Positions 16,979 through 25,259 of a stretch of DNA of 64,000 nt are shown in pieces. Source of the DNA: Amycolatopsis coloradensis (GTDB taxonomy: Bacteria; Actinomycetota; Actinomycetes; Mycobacteriales; Pseudonocardiaceae). A program made the translations under genes and the position numbers. A model generated the notes under the pieces. That model saw only the letters and a list, made by a program, of their open reading frames with translations, did no database searches and had not been told where the DNA came from. The DNA is taken from the NCBI RefSeq assembly GCF_001953865.1, contig NZ_MQUQ01000015.1, forward strand, positions 168,024 to 232,023. Direction: 5' to 3'. Numbering within the stretch: the stretch's first letter is position 1; each line of letters begins with the position of its first letter.

Positions 16979-18172
16979 ATGACGACCACCGTTCTGATCT
17001 CCGGCGCCGGCATCGCGGGGCCTGCCCTCGCCTTTTGGCTGCGGGAGCGCGGCTTCGCGCCGACCGTCGTCGAGCGCGCCCCGGCCCTGCGCGAAGGCGG
17101 CAGCGCGGTCGACTTCCGCGGCGAGCAGATGACCCTGTTGAAGCGCATGGGGATCCTCGAAGACATCCGCGCGAAGGAGACCGCGATGGGCGCGCAGTTC
17201 ATCGTCGATACGCGAGGAAAGAAGGTCGCCGAGATGCCGTCGGTGTTCTTCAGCGGCGAAGTCGAGATCGAGCGCGGAGACCTGACACGCATCCTCTACG
17301 AGCACACGAAGGACGGCGCCGAGTACGTCTTCGGCGACTGGATCACCGGCCTGGACGAGGATTCGGACGGCGTCACCGTCACCTTCGCCAACGGTGAACC
17401 GCGCGGATTCGACCTGGTCGTCGGCGCGGACGGGCTCCACTCGGGTGTCCGGCGGCTGGCCTTCGGCGACGAGGGACAGTTCCGGACCGACCTCGGTTTC
17501 CACACCGCGGGCTTCACCGTGCCCAACCACCTCGGTCTCGATCACCTCGGCCTGATCTGCAGCGTCCCCGGCCGGACGGTGATGGCCGCCAGCGGTCGCG
17601 ATCGCGAGGCCCTCAACGTCAGTTTGGTCTTCGCGTCCGGGCCGCTGGAGGTCGACCGTCGCGATGTCGAAGCGCAGAAGAAGGCTCTCGCCGAGCGCTA
17701 CGCCGACTTCGGCTGGGAAGCTCCGGCGCTGTTGGAAGGCTTGGACGACGTCGACGCGCTGTACTTCGATTCGCTCAGCCAGATCCACCTCGACCAGTGG
17801 TCACGGGGCCGGATCGTGCTGCTCGGTGACGCCGCGCATTGCGCCGGTCCTGGTGGTTCGGGCACCGGGCTCGCGATGATGGGCGCGTACGTCCTGGCGG
17901 GAGAACTCGCCGCCGCGCACGGCGATCACGAAGTCGCTTTCGCGCGGTACGAAGAGAAAATGCGGGGCCCGGTGAAGGTTTCACAGAAGCAGGCGGCCGG
18001 GATCGGCACGTTCCTCGCCCCGAAGACGCGGTTCATGGTCGGCTACCGGAACGTCCTGTACCGGGTGCTGGGCTCACGGCCGATGACCAAGGTGTTCACC
18101 TGGCTGACCTCCCGCGCGGCCAACGCGGTGCCGCTCGAAAACTATGACGCTCCGGTCGCCTCGCGGGGCTAG
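16979..18172 (+). CDS. FAD-dependent monooxygenase (PHBH/TetX-like)
   Basis: A 397-residue flavoprotein with GAGIAGPALAFWLRERGF (Rossmann FAD site, 8-25), LVVGADGLHSGVR (DG motif, NAD(P)H/FAD) near 145, and GDAAHCAGPGGSGTGLAM (second FAD motif) near 284. The family hydroxylates aromatic compounds and includes antibiotic-inactivating enzymes such as TetX and Rox. ATG 16979 follows GGGAG. Divergent TetR with a shared operator suggests induction by its own substrate, so a detoxification role is likely but unproven. Confidence 0.9.
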   Translation: MTTTVLISGAGIAGPALAFWLRERGFAPTVVERAPALREGGSAVDFRGEQMTLLKRMGILEDIRAKETAMGAQFIVDTRGKKVAEMPSVFFSGEVEIERGDLTRILYEHTKDGAEYVFGDWITGLDEDSDGVTVTFANGEPRGFDLVVGADGLHSGVRRLAFGDEGQFRTDLGFHTAGFTVPNHLGLDHLGLICSVPGRTVMAASGRDREALNVSLVFASGPLEVDRRDVEAQKKALAERYADFGWEAPALLEGLDDVDALYFDSLSQIHLDQWSRGRIVLLGDAAHCAGPGGSGTGLAMMGAYVLAGELAAAHGDHEVAFARYEEKMRGPVKVSQKQAAGIGTFLAPKTRFMVGYRNVLYRVLGSRPMTKVFTWLTSRAANAVPLENYDAPVASRG

Positions 18173-18181
18173 TTTCGAGTC

Positions 18182-18592
18182 GTGATGGACCAGAAGGAGT
18201 TTCGGAAGGCTTGCTACGAGGCGGCTCGGCGAACGCGTGGCCAGATCGCCCGGTTTCTGCCGTACCAGCAGCCGGGGAACTTCGAGCAGGCGGAAATCGT
18301 CTATCCGCACCGAACCGCCGCGGTGTTGTGGACGCAGGATTGGGACGAGGGCGGAAGGCACGAGATCTTCGGAATCGCCGAAGCGCCCGTTGGCTTCGGA
18401 TCGATTACCTTCGTCGACGAGCCAGGGCTGCTGGCCGTTCTGGGAGAGCTGCTTCGCGGGCATCGGTTGTACACGCGGGCCGAACTCGAAGCGCCGATCG
18501 ACCTCACCGCGCCGCCTTGGGTGGACTATCGCGAAGCGAGGTTCTGGCGACCCGACAACCTCGGCGAAGCCCTCTTCAACTGCTGGGACTGA
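18182..18592 (+). CDS. Hypothetical protein, 136 residues
   Basis: Soluble acidic/aromatic-rich protein with no domain I recognise (starts MDQKEFRKACYEAARRTRGQ after GTG 18182 or ATG 18185; ends GEALFNCWD). It begins 10 bp after the monooxygenase stop and may be cotranscribed with it. Codon use looks normal for the window, which supports a real gene. Confidence 0.6.
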   Translation: MMDQKEFRKACYEAARRTRGQIARFLPYQQPGNFEQAEIVYPHRTAAVLWTQDWDEGGRHEIFGIAEAPVGFGSITFVDEPGLLAVLGELLRGHRLYTRAELEAPIDLTAPPWVDYREARFWRPDNLGEALFNCWD

Positions 18593-18617
18593 AAAAGTAG
18601 TTAGCAAAGCGTAGTAT
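18589..18617 (+). promoter_or_regulatory. Putative leaderless promoter of the gamma-glutamyltransferase gene
   Basis: CTGAAA (18589-18594), 17-bp spacer, TAGTAT (18612-18617). The GTG start at 18625 is eight bases after the -10 element and has no ribosome site, so transcription likely begins at or next to the start codon. Confidence 0.5.
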
Positions 18618-18624
18618 CAGCGAC

Positions 18625-20388
18625 GTGTTCACGACCAGGCCGGAACTGGCCGGCACCCACGGCATGGTGGCATCGACGCACTGGCTGGCCTCGGCCACCG
18701 GGATGGCGGTGCTGGAAACCGGCGGCAACGCCTTCGACGCGGCGGTAGCGGCCGGGTTCGTCCTGCAGGTCGCCGAGCCGCATCTGTGCGGCCCGGCGGG
18801 TCAGGTCCCCGGCATCTTCGTCACCGCCGCCGATCGAACCCCGCGCGTCCTCGCGGGTCAGGGGGTCTCGCCCGCGGCGGCGACGCCCGAGTACTTCGCG
18901 GATCTCGGACTCGACCTGATCCCCGGCAGCGGTCTGCTCCCCGCGACCGTGCCGGGGGCGTGGGACGGCTGGCTGCTGCTCCTGCGCGATCACGGCACGA
19001 AGTCTTTGCGCGACGTGCTCGGTTACGCGATTTCCTATGCGCGTAACGGGACTCCGCTGGTCAGCCGGGTCGGCGACACGATCCGCGCGGTGCGGGACCT
19101 GTTCACCGGGCATTGGCCGACGTCGGCCGCGCTGTGGCTCTCCGACGGCAAGCCCGTCGAGGGACTGCACCGCAATCCGGCGCTCGCGGACACCTGGGAA
19201 CGGCTGCTCGCCGAGGCCGAGTCGGCCGGCGGCCGCGAGGCGCAGATCGACGCCGGACGTCGCGCGTGGTCTCAGGGTTTCGTCGCCGAAGCGATCGAGG
19301 CGTTCAGCCGCGAGGCTTTCCGCGACGACTCCGGCCGCGATCACGCCGGTCTCCTCACCGGCGAGGACATCGCGGGCTGGGAAGCGACGTACGAAGACGC
19401 GCTGCAGGTCGACTTCGGCGACTGGGGCCTGGTGAAGATGGGTGCCTGGACCCAGGGTCCCACGCTGCTCCAGCAGGCGCGGTTGCTGGACGGGCTACGC
19501 GATGAACTGTCCTATGTAGACGGTATTCCGACGGAACGCACGGTGCACTTGGCCGTCGAGGCGACGAAGCTGGCGTTCGCCGACCGTGAGGCCTGGTACG
19601 GGGATTCTCCCGACGTGCCGATCGAGTTGCTGATCTCTCGCGAATACGCGGACGCCCGGCGGGCGTTGATCACCGAGGAGGCGTCGGCCGAACTCCGGCC
19701 GGGTGGTCCTTCGCCGCGGCTGCCCGCGATCCTCGAAAAGCTGCGAGGTCTCGAATCCGGTTCCGGCGCGACGGGGGAGCCGACGGTCGGGCCGCTGGGC
19801 GAGACCCGGGGCGACACCGTGCACATCGACGTCGTCGATGCGGCGGGGAACATGATCTCGGTGACGCCGTCGGGCGGCTGGTTGCAGTCGAGTCCGACGA
19901 TTCCGGAACTCGGGTTCTGCCTCGACTCGCGCGGTCAGATGTTCTGGCTGGAACAGGGCCTGCCGAACTCGCTGGCGCCGCGGAAACGGCCTCGGATCAC
20001 ACTTTCGCCCTCGATGGGCCTGCGTGACGGCGAGCCGGTGCTGGCGTTCGGGACCCCCGGCGGGGACCAGCAGGACCAGTGGCAGCTGTGTTTCTGGCTG
20101 GCGCACACCCTCGGTGGGCTGAACCTCCAGGAGTCGATCGACTCGCCCGCGTGGCATACGACCGCGTTCCCGAGTTCGTTCCATCCGCGCTCGTGGACGC
20201 CGCGGGAACTCGTGGTGGAGTCGCGGCTCGGTCAGTCCACAATGGACGCTCTGACCGCACGTGGACACGCTGTCGTCGATGCCGGACCTTGGGCGCTGGG
20301 GCGGCTTTCGGCCGTTTCGCGCTCCGGCGGAGTTCTCCGCGCCGCCGCCAACGCGCGGGGAATGCAGGGCTACGCCGCCGGCCGCTGA
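18625..20388 (+). CDS. ggt: Gamma-glutamyltransferase family protein
   Basis: A 587-residue member of the Ntn-hydrolase GGT family. The N-terminal part has ETGGNAFDAAVAAGFVLQV and GTG-type GLLPATVPGAWDGW; the autocatalytic cleavage site is before Thr398 in RGDTVHIDVVD, and small-subunit residues include NMISVTPSGGW and FGTPGGDQQDQ. The usual SPMMP motif that binds the glutamate carboxylate is not obvious, and there is no signal peptide, so it may be a cytosolic relative acting on a different amide. Followed by a DnaA-box cluster and a decayed regulator. Confidence 0.85.
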   Translation: MFTTRPELAGTHGMVASTHWLASATGMAVLETGGNAFDAAVAAGFVLQVAEPHLCGPAGQVPGIFVTAADRTPRVLAGQGVSPAAATPEYFADLGLDLIPGSGLLPATVPGAWDGWLLLLRDHGTKSLRDVLGYAISYARNGTPLVSRVGDTIRAVRDLFTGHWPTSAALWLSDGKPVEGLHRNPALADTWERLLAEAESAGGREAQIDAGRRAWSQGFVAEAIEAFSREAFRDDSGRDHAGLLTGEDIAGWEATYEDALQVDFGDWGLVKMGAWTQGPTLLQQARLLDGLRDELSYVDGIPTERTVHLAVEATKLAFADREAWYGDSPDVPIELLISREYADARRALITEEASAELRPGGPSPRLPAILEKLRGLESGSGATGEPTVGPLGETRGDTVHIDVVDAAGNMISVTPSGGWLQSSPTIPELGFCLDSRGQMFWLEQGLPNSLAPRKRPRITLSPSMGLRDGEPVLAFGTPGGDQQDQWQLCFWLAHTLGGLNLQESIDSPAWHTTAFPSSFHPRSWTPRELVVESRLGQSTMDALTARGHAVVDAGPWALGRLSAVSRSGGVLRAAANARGMQGYAAGR

Positions 20389-20414
20389 CACACGGCACGG
20401 AGCCCCGGCCCCAG

Positions 20415-20460
20415 TTGTCCACAATTTCTTCCACCTGTGGACAACCCGCCTCAGTCCACA
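20415..20460. promoter_or_regulatory. Cluster of three DnaA-box-like sites
   Basis: TTGTCCACA at 20415-20423, its inverse TGTGGACAA at 20436-20444, and CAGTCCACA at 20452-20460. The first two are perfect matches to the actinobacterial DnaA box (TTGTCCACA) and form a 9-bp inverted repeat GTTGTCCAC/GTGGACAAC; the third matches 7 of 9. Located between ggt and a decayed regulator gene, away from any dnaA/dnaN. Confidence 0.55.
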
Positions 20461-20680
20461 GGGCCGCGACATCCTCGCGTACAACCGGGCCTACGACTGG
20501 CTGATGGGCGACGTCGACGGGGCGACCAACCTGCCCCTCGTGCTCAAGCGGCACCCGGACGTCGGCCTGCTGCGGTTCGAGTTCTCGTACCTGTACCTCG
20601 GACGGCGTTCGAAAATCTCACCGGCGACGCTCACCCCGGCGGACGAGGAAACCGCGGCCAACTTGCCCAGTTCCTTCTGA
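20448..20680 (+). pseudogene. Remnant of a MmyB-like ligand-binding domain (XRE-family regulator)
   Basis: Frame 2 encodes GRDILAYNRAYDWLMGDVDG, like the start of the MmyB-type domain found after XRE helix-turn-helix regions (usually 'DVLAWN...LLGD'), then HPDVGLLRFEFSYLYL and TPADEETAANL, like its end. The N-terminal HTH and about 60-70 residues of the middle are missing, and no plausible start precedes it. I read this as a decayed regulator; the similarity is by recognition of pattern only. The neighbouring membrane protein gene may be its former target. Confidence 0.5.
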
Positions 20681-20743
20681 GGAGGGAGACGGACCAGGCT
20701 CGCGAGGGAGTCTTTCCGCGGGGTGAAAGCCGACGCTGAGGGC

Positions 20744-21598
20744 ATGACTTCAGCAGTCGCCGTCCCCAAGATCTCCAGCGCCCGCCTGATCGTCTGCTAC
20801 GCCGCGATACTGGGCACGCTTCCGTATCTGACACTCAAGGCATCCTGGGTCACGGGAGGCGGCCTCGGCCTCCGAGATCCGTCCTTTGTGGACTCCGAGC
20901 TGATGCTCTTCGCGAACCTGCTCACCGGCGGGATGGACGTCGTCGCCGTGGTGCTCGCGCTGGCGTTCACCTACTCCTGGGGCCGCCGGATCCCCGCGCC
21001 GCTCGTGCTGTTCCCGATCTGGATCGGCACCGGCCTGCTCGCGCCGATCGTGCTGAACCTCCCGGTGATCGTCACCGATCTGGCACACGCGCACCTGGCC
21101 GGAATGCCGCTGGAAAACTGGGTCTGGGCCGTCGTCTACGGCGGTTTCGCCTGGCAAGGCATCCTGCTGCTGACCGCGTTCGTGCTCTACGCCCGCGACC
21201 GTTGGTGGTTCGTCGTCACCGGCGCCGTGCGGCCGGGCACGATCGGCGTGGCCGGCGTACTCGGCATCGCCGCCGCCCTCGTCTCCGCGATCGGCCACGG
21301 AAGCTGGGCGTCCGGCTCCGGTGGCATGTCGGCTCGCGGGCAAGACGTCGTGGTCGCCTTGCTCGGCGTGTTCGCCGCGGTGGCCTTGGCGTCGGTGTCA
21401 CGGGGACGGTTCTGGCCGCGGCTGGTGCTGGTGTGGACCGGCGCCGGGGTGATGGCGGGCTCGGGGGCGTGGGGCCTGTTCAGCGCGGTCGGCATGAGTT
21501 CGCACGGGATCGGGCGGGTGCTCGTGCTGGCGGTGCAGGTGATCGGCGGGGTACTGATGATGACGTCGGTCCTGCGCCGGCTACCGCACGCGGCGTAG
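20744..21598 (+). CDS. Multi-pass membrane protein, unknown function
   Basis: A 284-residue protein from ATG 20744 (GAGGG just upstream; an in-frame GTG at 20723 adds seven residues). Seven or eight hydrophobic helices with short loops, for example LIVCYAAILGTLPYL, VLFPIWIGTGLLAPIVLNL and GVLGIAAALVSAIGHGSW. No family recognised. It follows the regulator remnant and precedes a two-component system by 58 bp on the same strand. Confidence 0.7.
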   Translation: MTSAVAVPKISSARLIVCYAAILGTLPYLTLKASWVTGGGLGLRDPSFVDSELMLFANLLTGGMDVVAVVLALAFTYSWGRRIPAPLVLFPIWIGTGLLAPIVLNLPVIVTDLAHAHLAGMPLENWVWAVVYGGFAWQGILLLTAFVLYARDRWWFVVTGAVRPGTIGVAGVLGIAAALVSAIGHGSWASGSGGMSARGQDVVVALLGVFAAVALASVSRGRFWPRLVLVWTGAGVMAGSGAWGLFSAVGMSSHGIGRVLVLAVQVIGGVLMMTSVLRRLPHAA

Positions 21599-21656
21599 CC
21601 GAGAAGCCGCTTTTCAACGGACGCACCACCCGTCCGCCCCGGGTAGCTTTCGTGCT

Positions 21657-22781
21657 GTGCTGCTGAAAGAACGGTATCCGTGGAGTCACTGGGTGGGCCG
21701 TGTGCTGCGCGTGGTGCTGCCGCTGGGGTTCGTCCTCGGCGCCACGAGCAGTGCCGCCCGCTGGCAACCGGGTGCGCAGGCCCTGACCACGTCCGGTGCC
21801 CTGTGGCTGGTCGCGATCGCGCTGCCGTTGCTGCTCGTCCACCGGTTCCCGATGCCGATCTTCCTGCTCACGTCCGCGCTGACGCTGGGCTACTACGCCT
21901 CCGGCAACCCCAGCGGCCCGGCGATCGTGCTGCCGACGATCGCGTTGTTCGTGCTCACCAAGGTCCGCGGGCCGCTGGTCGCCGGGATCACCGGCGGATC
22001 GCTGCTCGCGGCCGCCGGTGTCGCGTTGTTCGTCCGGCACGGGTTCGGTTCCTTCGACGCCCGGGCCGGGCTGGGTCTCGTGTGGGTGATCGCGGTCGTC
22101 GGGATCGGGACTGCGGTGCGCAACGGGCTGGCCGCGGCGCGGGCCCGGCGCGAGCAGGCCGACGAGCACCGGCACCGGATGGCCGAGCAGGAGCGGCTCA
22201 CCATCGCCCGCGAGGTGCACGACGTCGTCGCGCACAGCCTCGCGATGATCAACGTACAGGCCGGGGTCGCCGCGCATGTCGCGGACAGGCGTCCTGAGCA
22301 GGCGAAAGAGGCGTTGCTGAACATCAAGGAGGCGAGCGCTTCGGCGCTGAAGGACCTTCGTGCGACGCTGGCCGTGCTGCGTTCCGGCGAGGACAAGGCG
22401 CCCGCGCCGAGCCTCGCCCAGGCCGACGAGCTGTTCGAGCACGCGCGGGCCGCCGGGCTGGAGGTCCGCGTCGACGGCGAACCGGGTGAGTTGCCCGCTC
22501 CCGTCGACGGCGCCGCGTACCGGATCTTGCAGGAATCGCTGACGAACGTGGTCCGCCACGCGAACCAGGCGCGCGGAGTCGACGTCAAGTTCGAACGGAA
22601 AACCGGTGCGCTGACGCTGCTCGTCCGCGACGATGGCCGTGCCGCCGTCGAACCCGTTCCAGGGCATGGCCTGCGCGGGATGGCCGAACGGGCGGCGGCG
22701 CTGGGCGGCGCGCTCACGGCGTCCGTGGTGGACGGCGGATTCCAGGTTCGCGTGGACCTGCCGATACAGGGGGAACGATGA
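21657..22781 (+). CDS. Sensor histidine kinase, HisKA_3/NarL-type
   Basis: A 374-residue kinase with four or five N-terminal membrane helices (about 15-155), dimerisation/phosphoacceptor box REVHDVVAHSLAMI with His188, and a HATPase_c domain (YRILQESLTNVVRHA, LLVRDDG, GHGLRGMAERAAALGG). No separate sensor domain, so the stimulus is probably sensed in or at the membrane. Its stop overlaps the response-regulator start (ATGA). Confidence 0.92.
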   Translation: MLLKERYPWSHWVGRVLRVVLPLGFVLGATSSAARWQPGAQALTTSGALWLVAIALPLLLVHRFPMPIFLLTSALTLGYYASGNPSGPAIVLPTIALFVLTKVRGPLVAGITGGSLLAAAGVALFVRHGFGSFDARAGLGLVWVIAVVGIGTAVRNGLAAARARREQADEHRHRMAEQERLTIAREVHDVVAHSLAMINVQAGVAAHVADRRPEQAKEALLNIKEASASALKDLRATLAVLRSGEDKAPAPSLAQADELFEHARAAGLEVRVDGEPGELPAPVDGAAYRILQESLTNVVRHANQARGVDVKFERKTGALTLLVRDDGRAAVEPVPGHGLRGMAERAAALGGALTASVVDGGFQVRVDLPIQGER

Positions 22782-23446
22782 CGATCCGGGTGGTCCTCGC
22801 CGACGACCAGGCACTGGTGCGCGCCGGTTTCCGGGTGTTGCTGGAGACCGAAGACGGCTTCGAGGTGCTGGCCGAGGCGGGTGACGGTGAACAAGCGGTC
22901 GCGGCCGCCGTCGAGCACAAGCCGGACATCGTGGTGATGGACGTCCGGATGCCCGGTGTCGACGGGCTCGAAGCGACCCGCAGGATCACCGCGGACCCCG
23001 GGCTGGCCGGGGTGAAGGTCCTGGTCCTGACCACTTTCGACGTCGACGAGTATGTCTACGAGGCGTTGCGGGCGGGCGCGAGCGGGTTCCTGCTGAAGGA
23101 CACCGAGCCGGTGGAACTGCTGCGGGCGCTGAAGGTGGTCGCCGCGGGTGAGGCACTGCTGGCGCCGACCGTGACCCGGCGGCTGATCGCGGAGTTCGTC
23201 GACCGGCCGGAGAACCGCCGCATCGACGTGAGCGCCGTCCGTGAGATCACCGACCGCGAACGCGAGGTGCTCGGCCTGGTCGCCGGCGGGATGTCGAACG
23301 ACGAGATCGCCGCGCATCTGGTGATCTCGACGGCCACCGCGCGCACGCACGTCAGCCGCATCATGACCAAGATCGGGGCGCGCGACCGGGCGCAACTGGT
23401 GGTGCTGGCCTACGAATCCGGCCTGGTCAGTCCTCGTCGCCCCTGA
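22778..23446 (+). CDS. LuxR/NarL-family response regulator
   Basis: A 222-residue regulator: receiver domain with acidic pair LADDQ and phosphoacceptor Asp55 in VVMDVRMPG, conserved Lys in GFLLKDTEP, then a LuxR helix-turn-helix (ITDREREVLGLVAGGMSNDE). Cognate partner of the overlapping kinase. Targets are unknown; the membrane gene upstream is a candidate. Confidence 0.94.
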   Translation: MTIRVVLADDQALVRAGFRVLLETEDGFEVLAEAGDGEQAVAAAVEHKPDIVVMDVRMPGVDGLEATRRITADPGLAGVKVLVLTTFDVDEYVYEALRAGASGFLLKDTEPVELLRALKVVAAGEALLAPTVTRRLIAEFVDRPENRRIDVSAVREITDREREVLGLVAGGMSNDEIAAHLVISTATARTHVSRIMTKIGARDRAQLVVLAYESGLVSPRRP

Positions 23447-24037
23447 TCGGGAGCCCTTGCCGCGTTATCCGGCCGGTGGGGGATTCCCCCAAAAAGCTGA
23501 GATTGCCGAAGTTTCTCCCGGATCACTGGGCGTGATCGAGGGCGGCGGATCGCTGACCCTCCGTTAAATGGATCTCCTTTGGGCCCGGGTTCCGGCGATC
23601 CTCGCGAGGCTGTGCATCTGCACGTGCATCGCCGTGTTCGATTAATCTTTCCTTCGACCTGGGGAAACTCCGGGCTCGGCAAAACCGCCGCTGATTTCCG
23701 GTGGACAAGTCCCACCGATATGTCCGTACTGCTATCCCTGATTTCCCGCCGTTTTCGGCCGTGATCCGCGAAAACTGGCGGCTTCTTCGTGTACGGTCCG
23801 TGATTTTCTTCTTCGGCGGTACCCGAAGCGACTGTCACTTTCCGTCGTGGAATGGACGAATAGGGGCTCCCTGGAAGGGTGTTGCGGGCAGTGCGTTGCT
23901 TTCTCGCAAGGGCGCTGAGCACTAGTCTTCTGAGGCACGGCGTGCGGTTGCGTCACCTACTGGACGTGATTCTCACCCGGCCGGGCAAGAACTTGAAAAA
24001 GCTTCAAGAACGCTTTTCTTCTCACTGGGAGTCACTA
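23447..24037. other. 590-bp gene-poor region upstream of the Crp unit
   Basis: Noticeably lower GC than its surroundings, with T-runs (TTCTTCTTC) and no ORF with good coding character; an open frame from GTG 23879 runs into the small membrane gene but its first 53 codons look non-coding. It contains the 10-bp palindrome TGCACGTGCA at 23619-23628, also found at 801-810. Probably a promoter/leader region or an RNA; I see no defined RNA fold. Confidence 0.4.
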
Positions 24038-24238
24038 TTGGCGTCGAATACACCTGATCCCCTGCTGGTGATCACCGCGGGCGTCGTCGTTCTCGCCTAC
24101 ATCGTTTTCGCCGCGATCCTGACCCGGCTCCTGCTCGCCGGGAAAGTCGCCCAGCCCGCCAGGGTCATCGGCGCGGTGACGGCTTTGGTGGCGGGTCTTC
24201 CGGCCATCCTCTACGCGTTCGCGGCGGTGGTGGGCTGA
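24038..24238 (+). CDS. Small two-helix membrane protein
   Basis: A 66-residue protein (start TTG 24038, with GGGAG six bases upstream; the frame is open back to GTG 23879). Two hydrophobic helices, LLVITAGVVVLAYIVFAAIL and VIGAVTALVAGLPAILYAFA, joined by a short basic loop. Its TGA overlaps the ATG of the Crp-family gene (TGATG), so the two are translated together, suggesting it works with that regulator. No family recognised. Confidence 0.6.
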   Translation: MASNTPDPLLVITAGVVVLAYIVFAAILTRLLLAGKVAQPARVIGAVTALVAGLPAILYAFAAVVG

Positions 24239-24966
24239 TGGGCCGGTCCTTCCCGGAAGCGCTCACCGACCGGCAGCGGCGGCGGCTGATCGACCTCGGC
24301 AGATACGTCGACCACGCGGCCGGCACGAACCTGGCGAATCAGGCGGATCCGGCCCCGCCGGTGCTCGTCCTGCAGTCCGGCTTCGTGAAAGTGCTGCGTA
24401 CGGCGCAGGGCAACACTCCGCCGATGATCGTCGACCTGCTCGGCGCCGGTGACCTCCTCGGTCTCGAAGACTGCCTTGTCGGCTGCTCGAGTCATCTTGC
24501 CTACGTCGCCACAAAGCCGACCCGCGTGCTCGAAGTCCCTCAGAAGGCCTTTCGCGGCTTTCTTTACGACAACAAGCAGGCGATGGGCGCGGCCGCCGAG
24601 GTCCTGGCCTTCCGGGTACGGCGCCGGGACGTCGCGCTGGGCTTCGCGCCGGCCAAGGTCCGGAGCAGGTTGACCGCGTTCCTGGCTCGATTGCAGGTGG
24701 TCTACGGAGTTCCCGGAGAAGACAGCGTCGTCATCGACGTGGGGCTGAACCACGCGGACATCGCGTCCGCGATCGGGGCGTCCCCGGCCTCGGTGCACTC
24801 CGAGATGGTGAAACTCAAGAACGAGGGCTATCTGACGACGGGGTACAAGACGATTCACGTCAAGAAACAACTGCGGGAAGACGGCCCGCCGCTTTCCCCG
24901 GCCGGTGGGGCCCGTGCGCGGCGGATTCCGCAAATGCGGCTGGGACGGCGGGCGGTCGTGGGATGA
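24238..24966 (+). CDS. Crp/Fnr-family transcriptional regulator
   Basis: A 242-residue protein with an N-terminal cyclic-nucleotide-binding-type beta barrel (GFVKVLRTAQG, DLLGAGDLLGLED) and a C-terminal winged helix (GLNHADIASAIGASPASVHS, LKNEGYLTTGYKTIHV). The PRES-type cAMP-contact motif (RxSxxE) is not obvious, so it may sense something else or nothing. Its stop codon lies inside the left arm of palindromic repeat copy E. Confidence 0.88.
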   Translation: MGRSFPEALTDRQRRRLIDLGRYVDHAAGTNLANQADPAPPVLVLQSGFVKVLRTAQGNTPPMIVDLLGAGDLLGLEDCLVGCSSHLAYVATKPTRVLEVPQKAFRGFLYDNKQAMGAAAEVLAFRVRRRDVALGFAPAKVRSRLTAFLARLQVVYGVPGEDSVVIDVGLNHADIASAIGASPASVHSEMVKLKNEGYLTTGYKTIHVKKQLREDGPPLSPAGGARARRIPQMRLGRRAVVG

Positions 24967-25012
24967 ACGGGGCTTTCCTCTCGAAATCCGTGAGGAAAGC
25001 CCCGTTCATCCC
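24960..25012. repeat. Dispersed palindromic repeat, copy E
   Basis: Perfect 21-bp arms GGGATGAACGGGGCTTTCCT plus C (24960-24980) and its inverse (24992-25012), loop of 11. The Crp-gene stop (24964-24966) is embedded in the arm, so the hairpin forms right at the end of the message. Shares ATGAACGG and the outer symmetry with copies A-C but has its own centre. Confidence 0.85.
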
Positions 25013-25052
25013 ACTCGTGCGCCGCGGGAGCGGGCCAACGGTCCGAAAGCGG

Positions 25053-25133
25053 TCAGTCGCGCTTCAGCTGAAGCGCGAGCCGTATGACGAATACGACGGC
25101 CAGCGCGGCGACCAGGACGATTTCCCAGGCCAT
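25053..25133 (-). CDS. Very small single-helix membrane peptide (26 residues)
   Basis: ATG at 25133 is preceded by AGGAGGAG at ideal spacing. The 26-residue product is MAWEIVLVAALAVVFV followed by IRLALQLKRD: one hydrophobic helix with a Lys/Arg end. A strong ribosome site plus a clean membrane peptide argue it is real, though its length makes chance hard to exclude. It is convergent with the Crp gene and has repeat copy E at its 3' side and copy B upstream of it. Confidence 0.5.
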   Translation of the reverse strand: MAWEIVLVAALAVVFVIRLALQLKRD

Positions 25134-25259
25134 GCGGCTCCTCCTCGTCAGGCATCCGGACGCTCCGATGCTCTGCTCATAAGGCGCACCACCGGGGGAG
25201 GACGTTCACCGACACGGCCTAACTCACCCGAACGGGGTAACAGGCGCCCAAGCACGAGT

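Noticed and set aside
20415..20460. Chromosomal replication origin
   Set aside because: Only three DnaA-type sites, no AT-rich unwinding region and no dnaA, dnaN or rpmH genes nearby.
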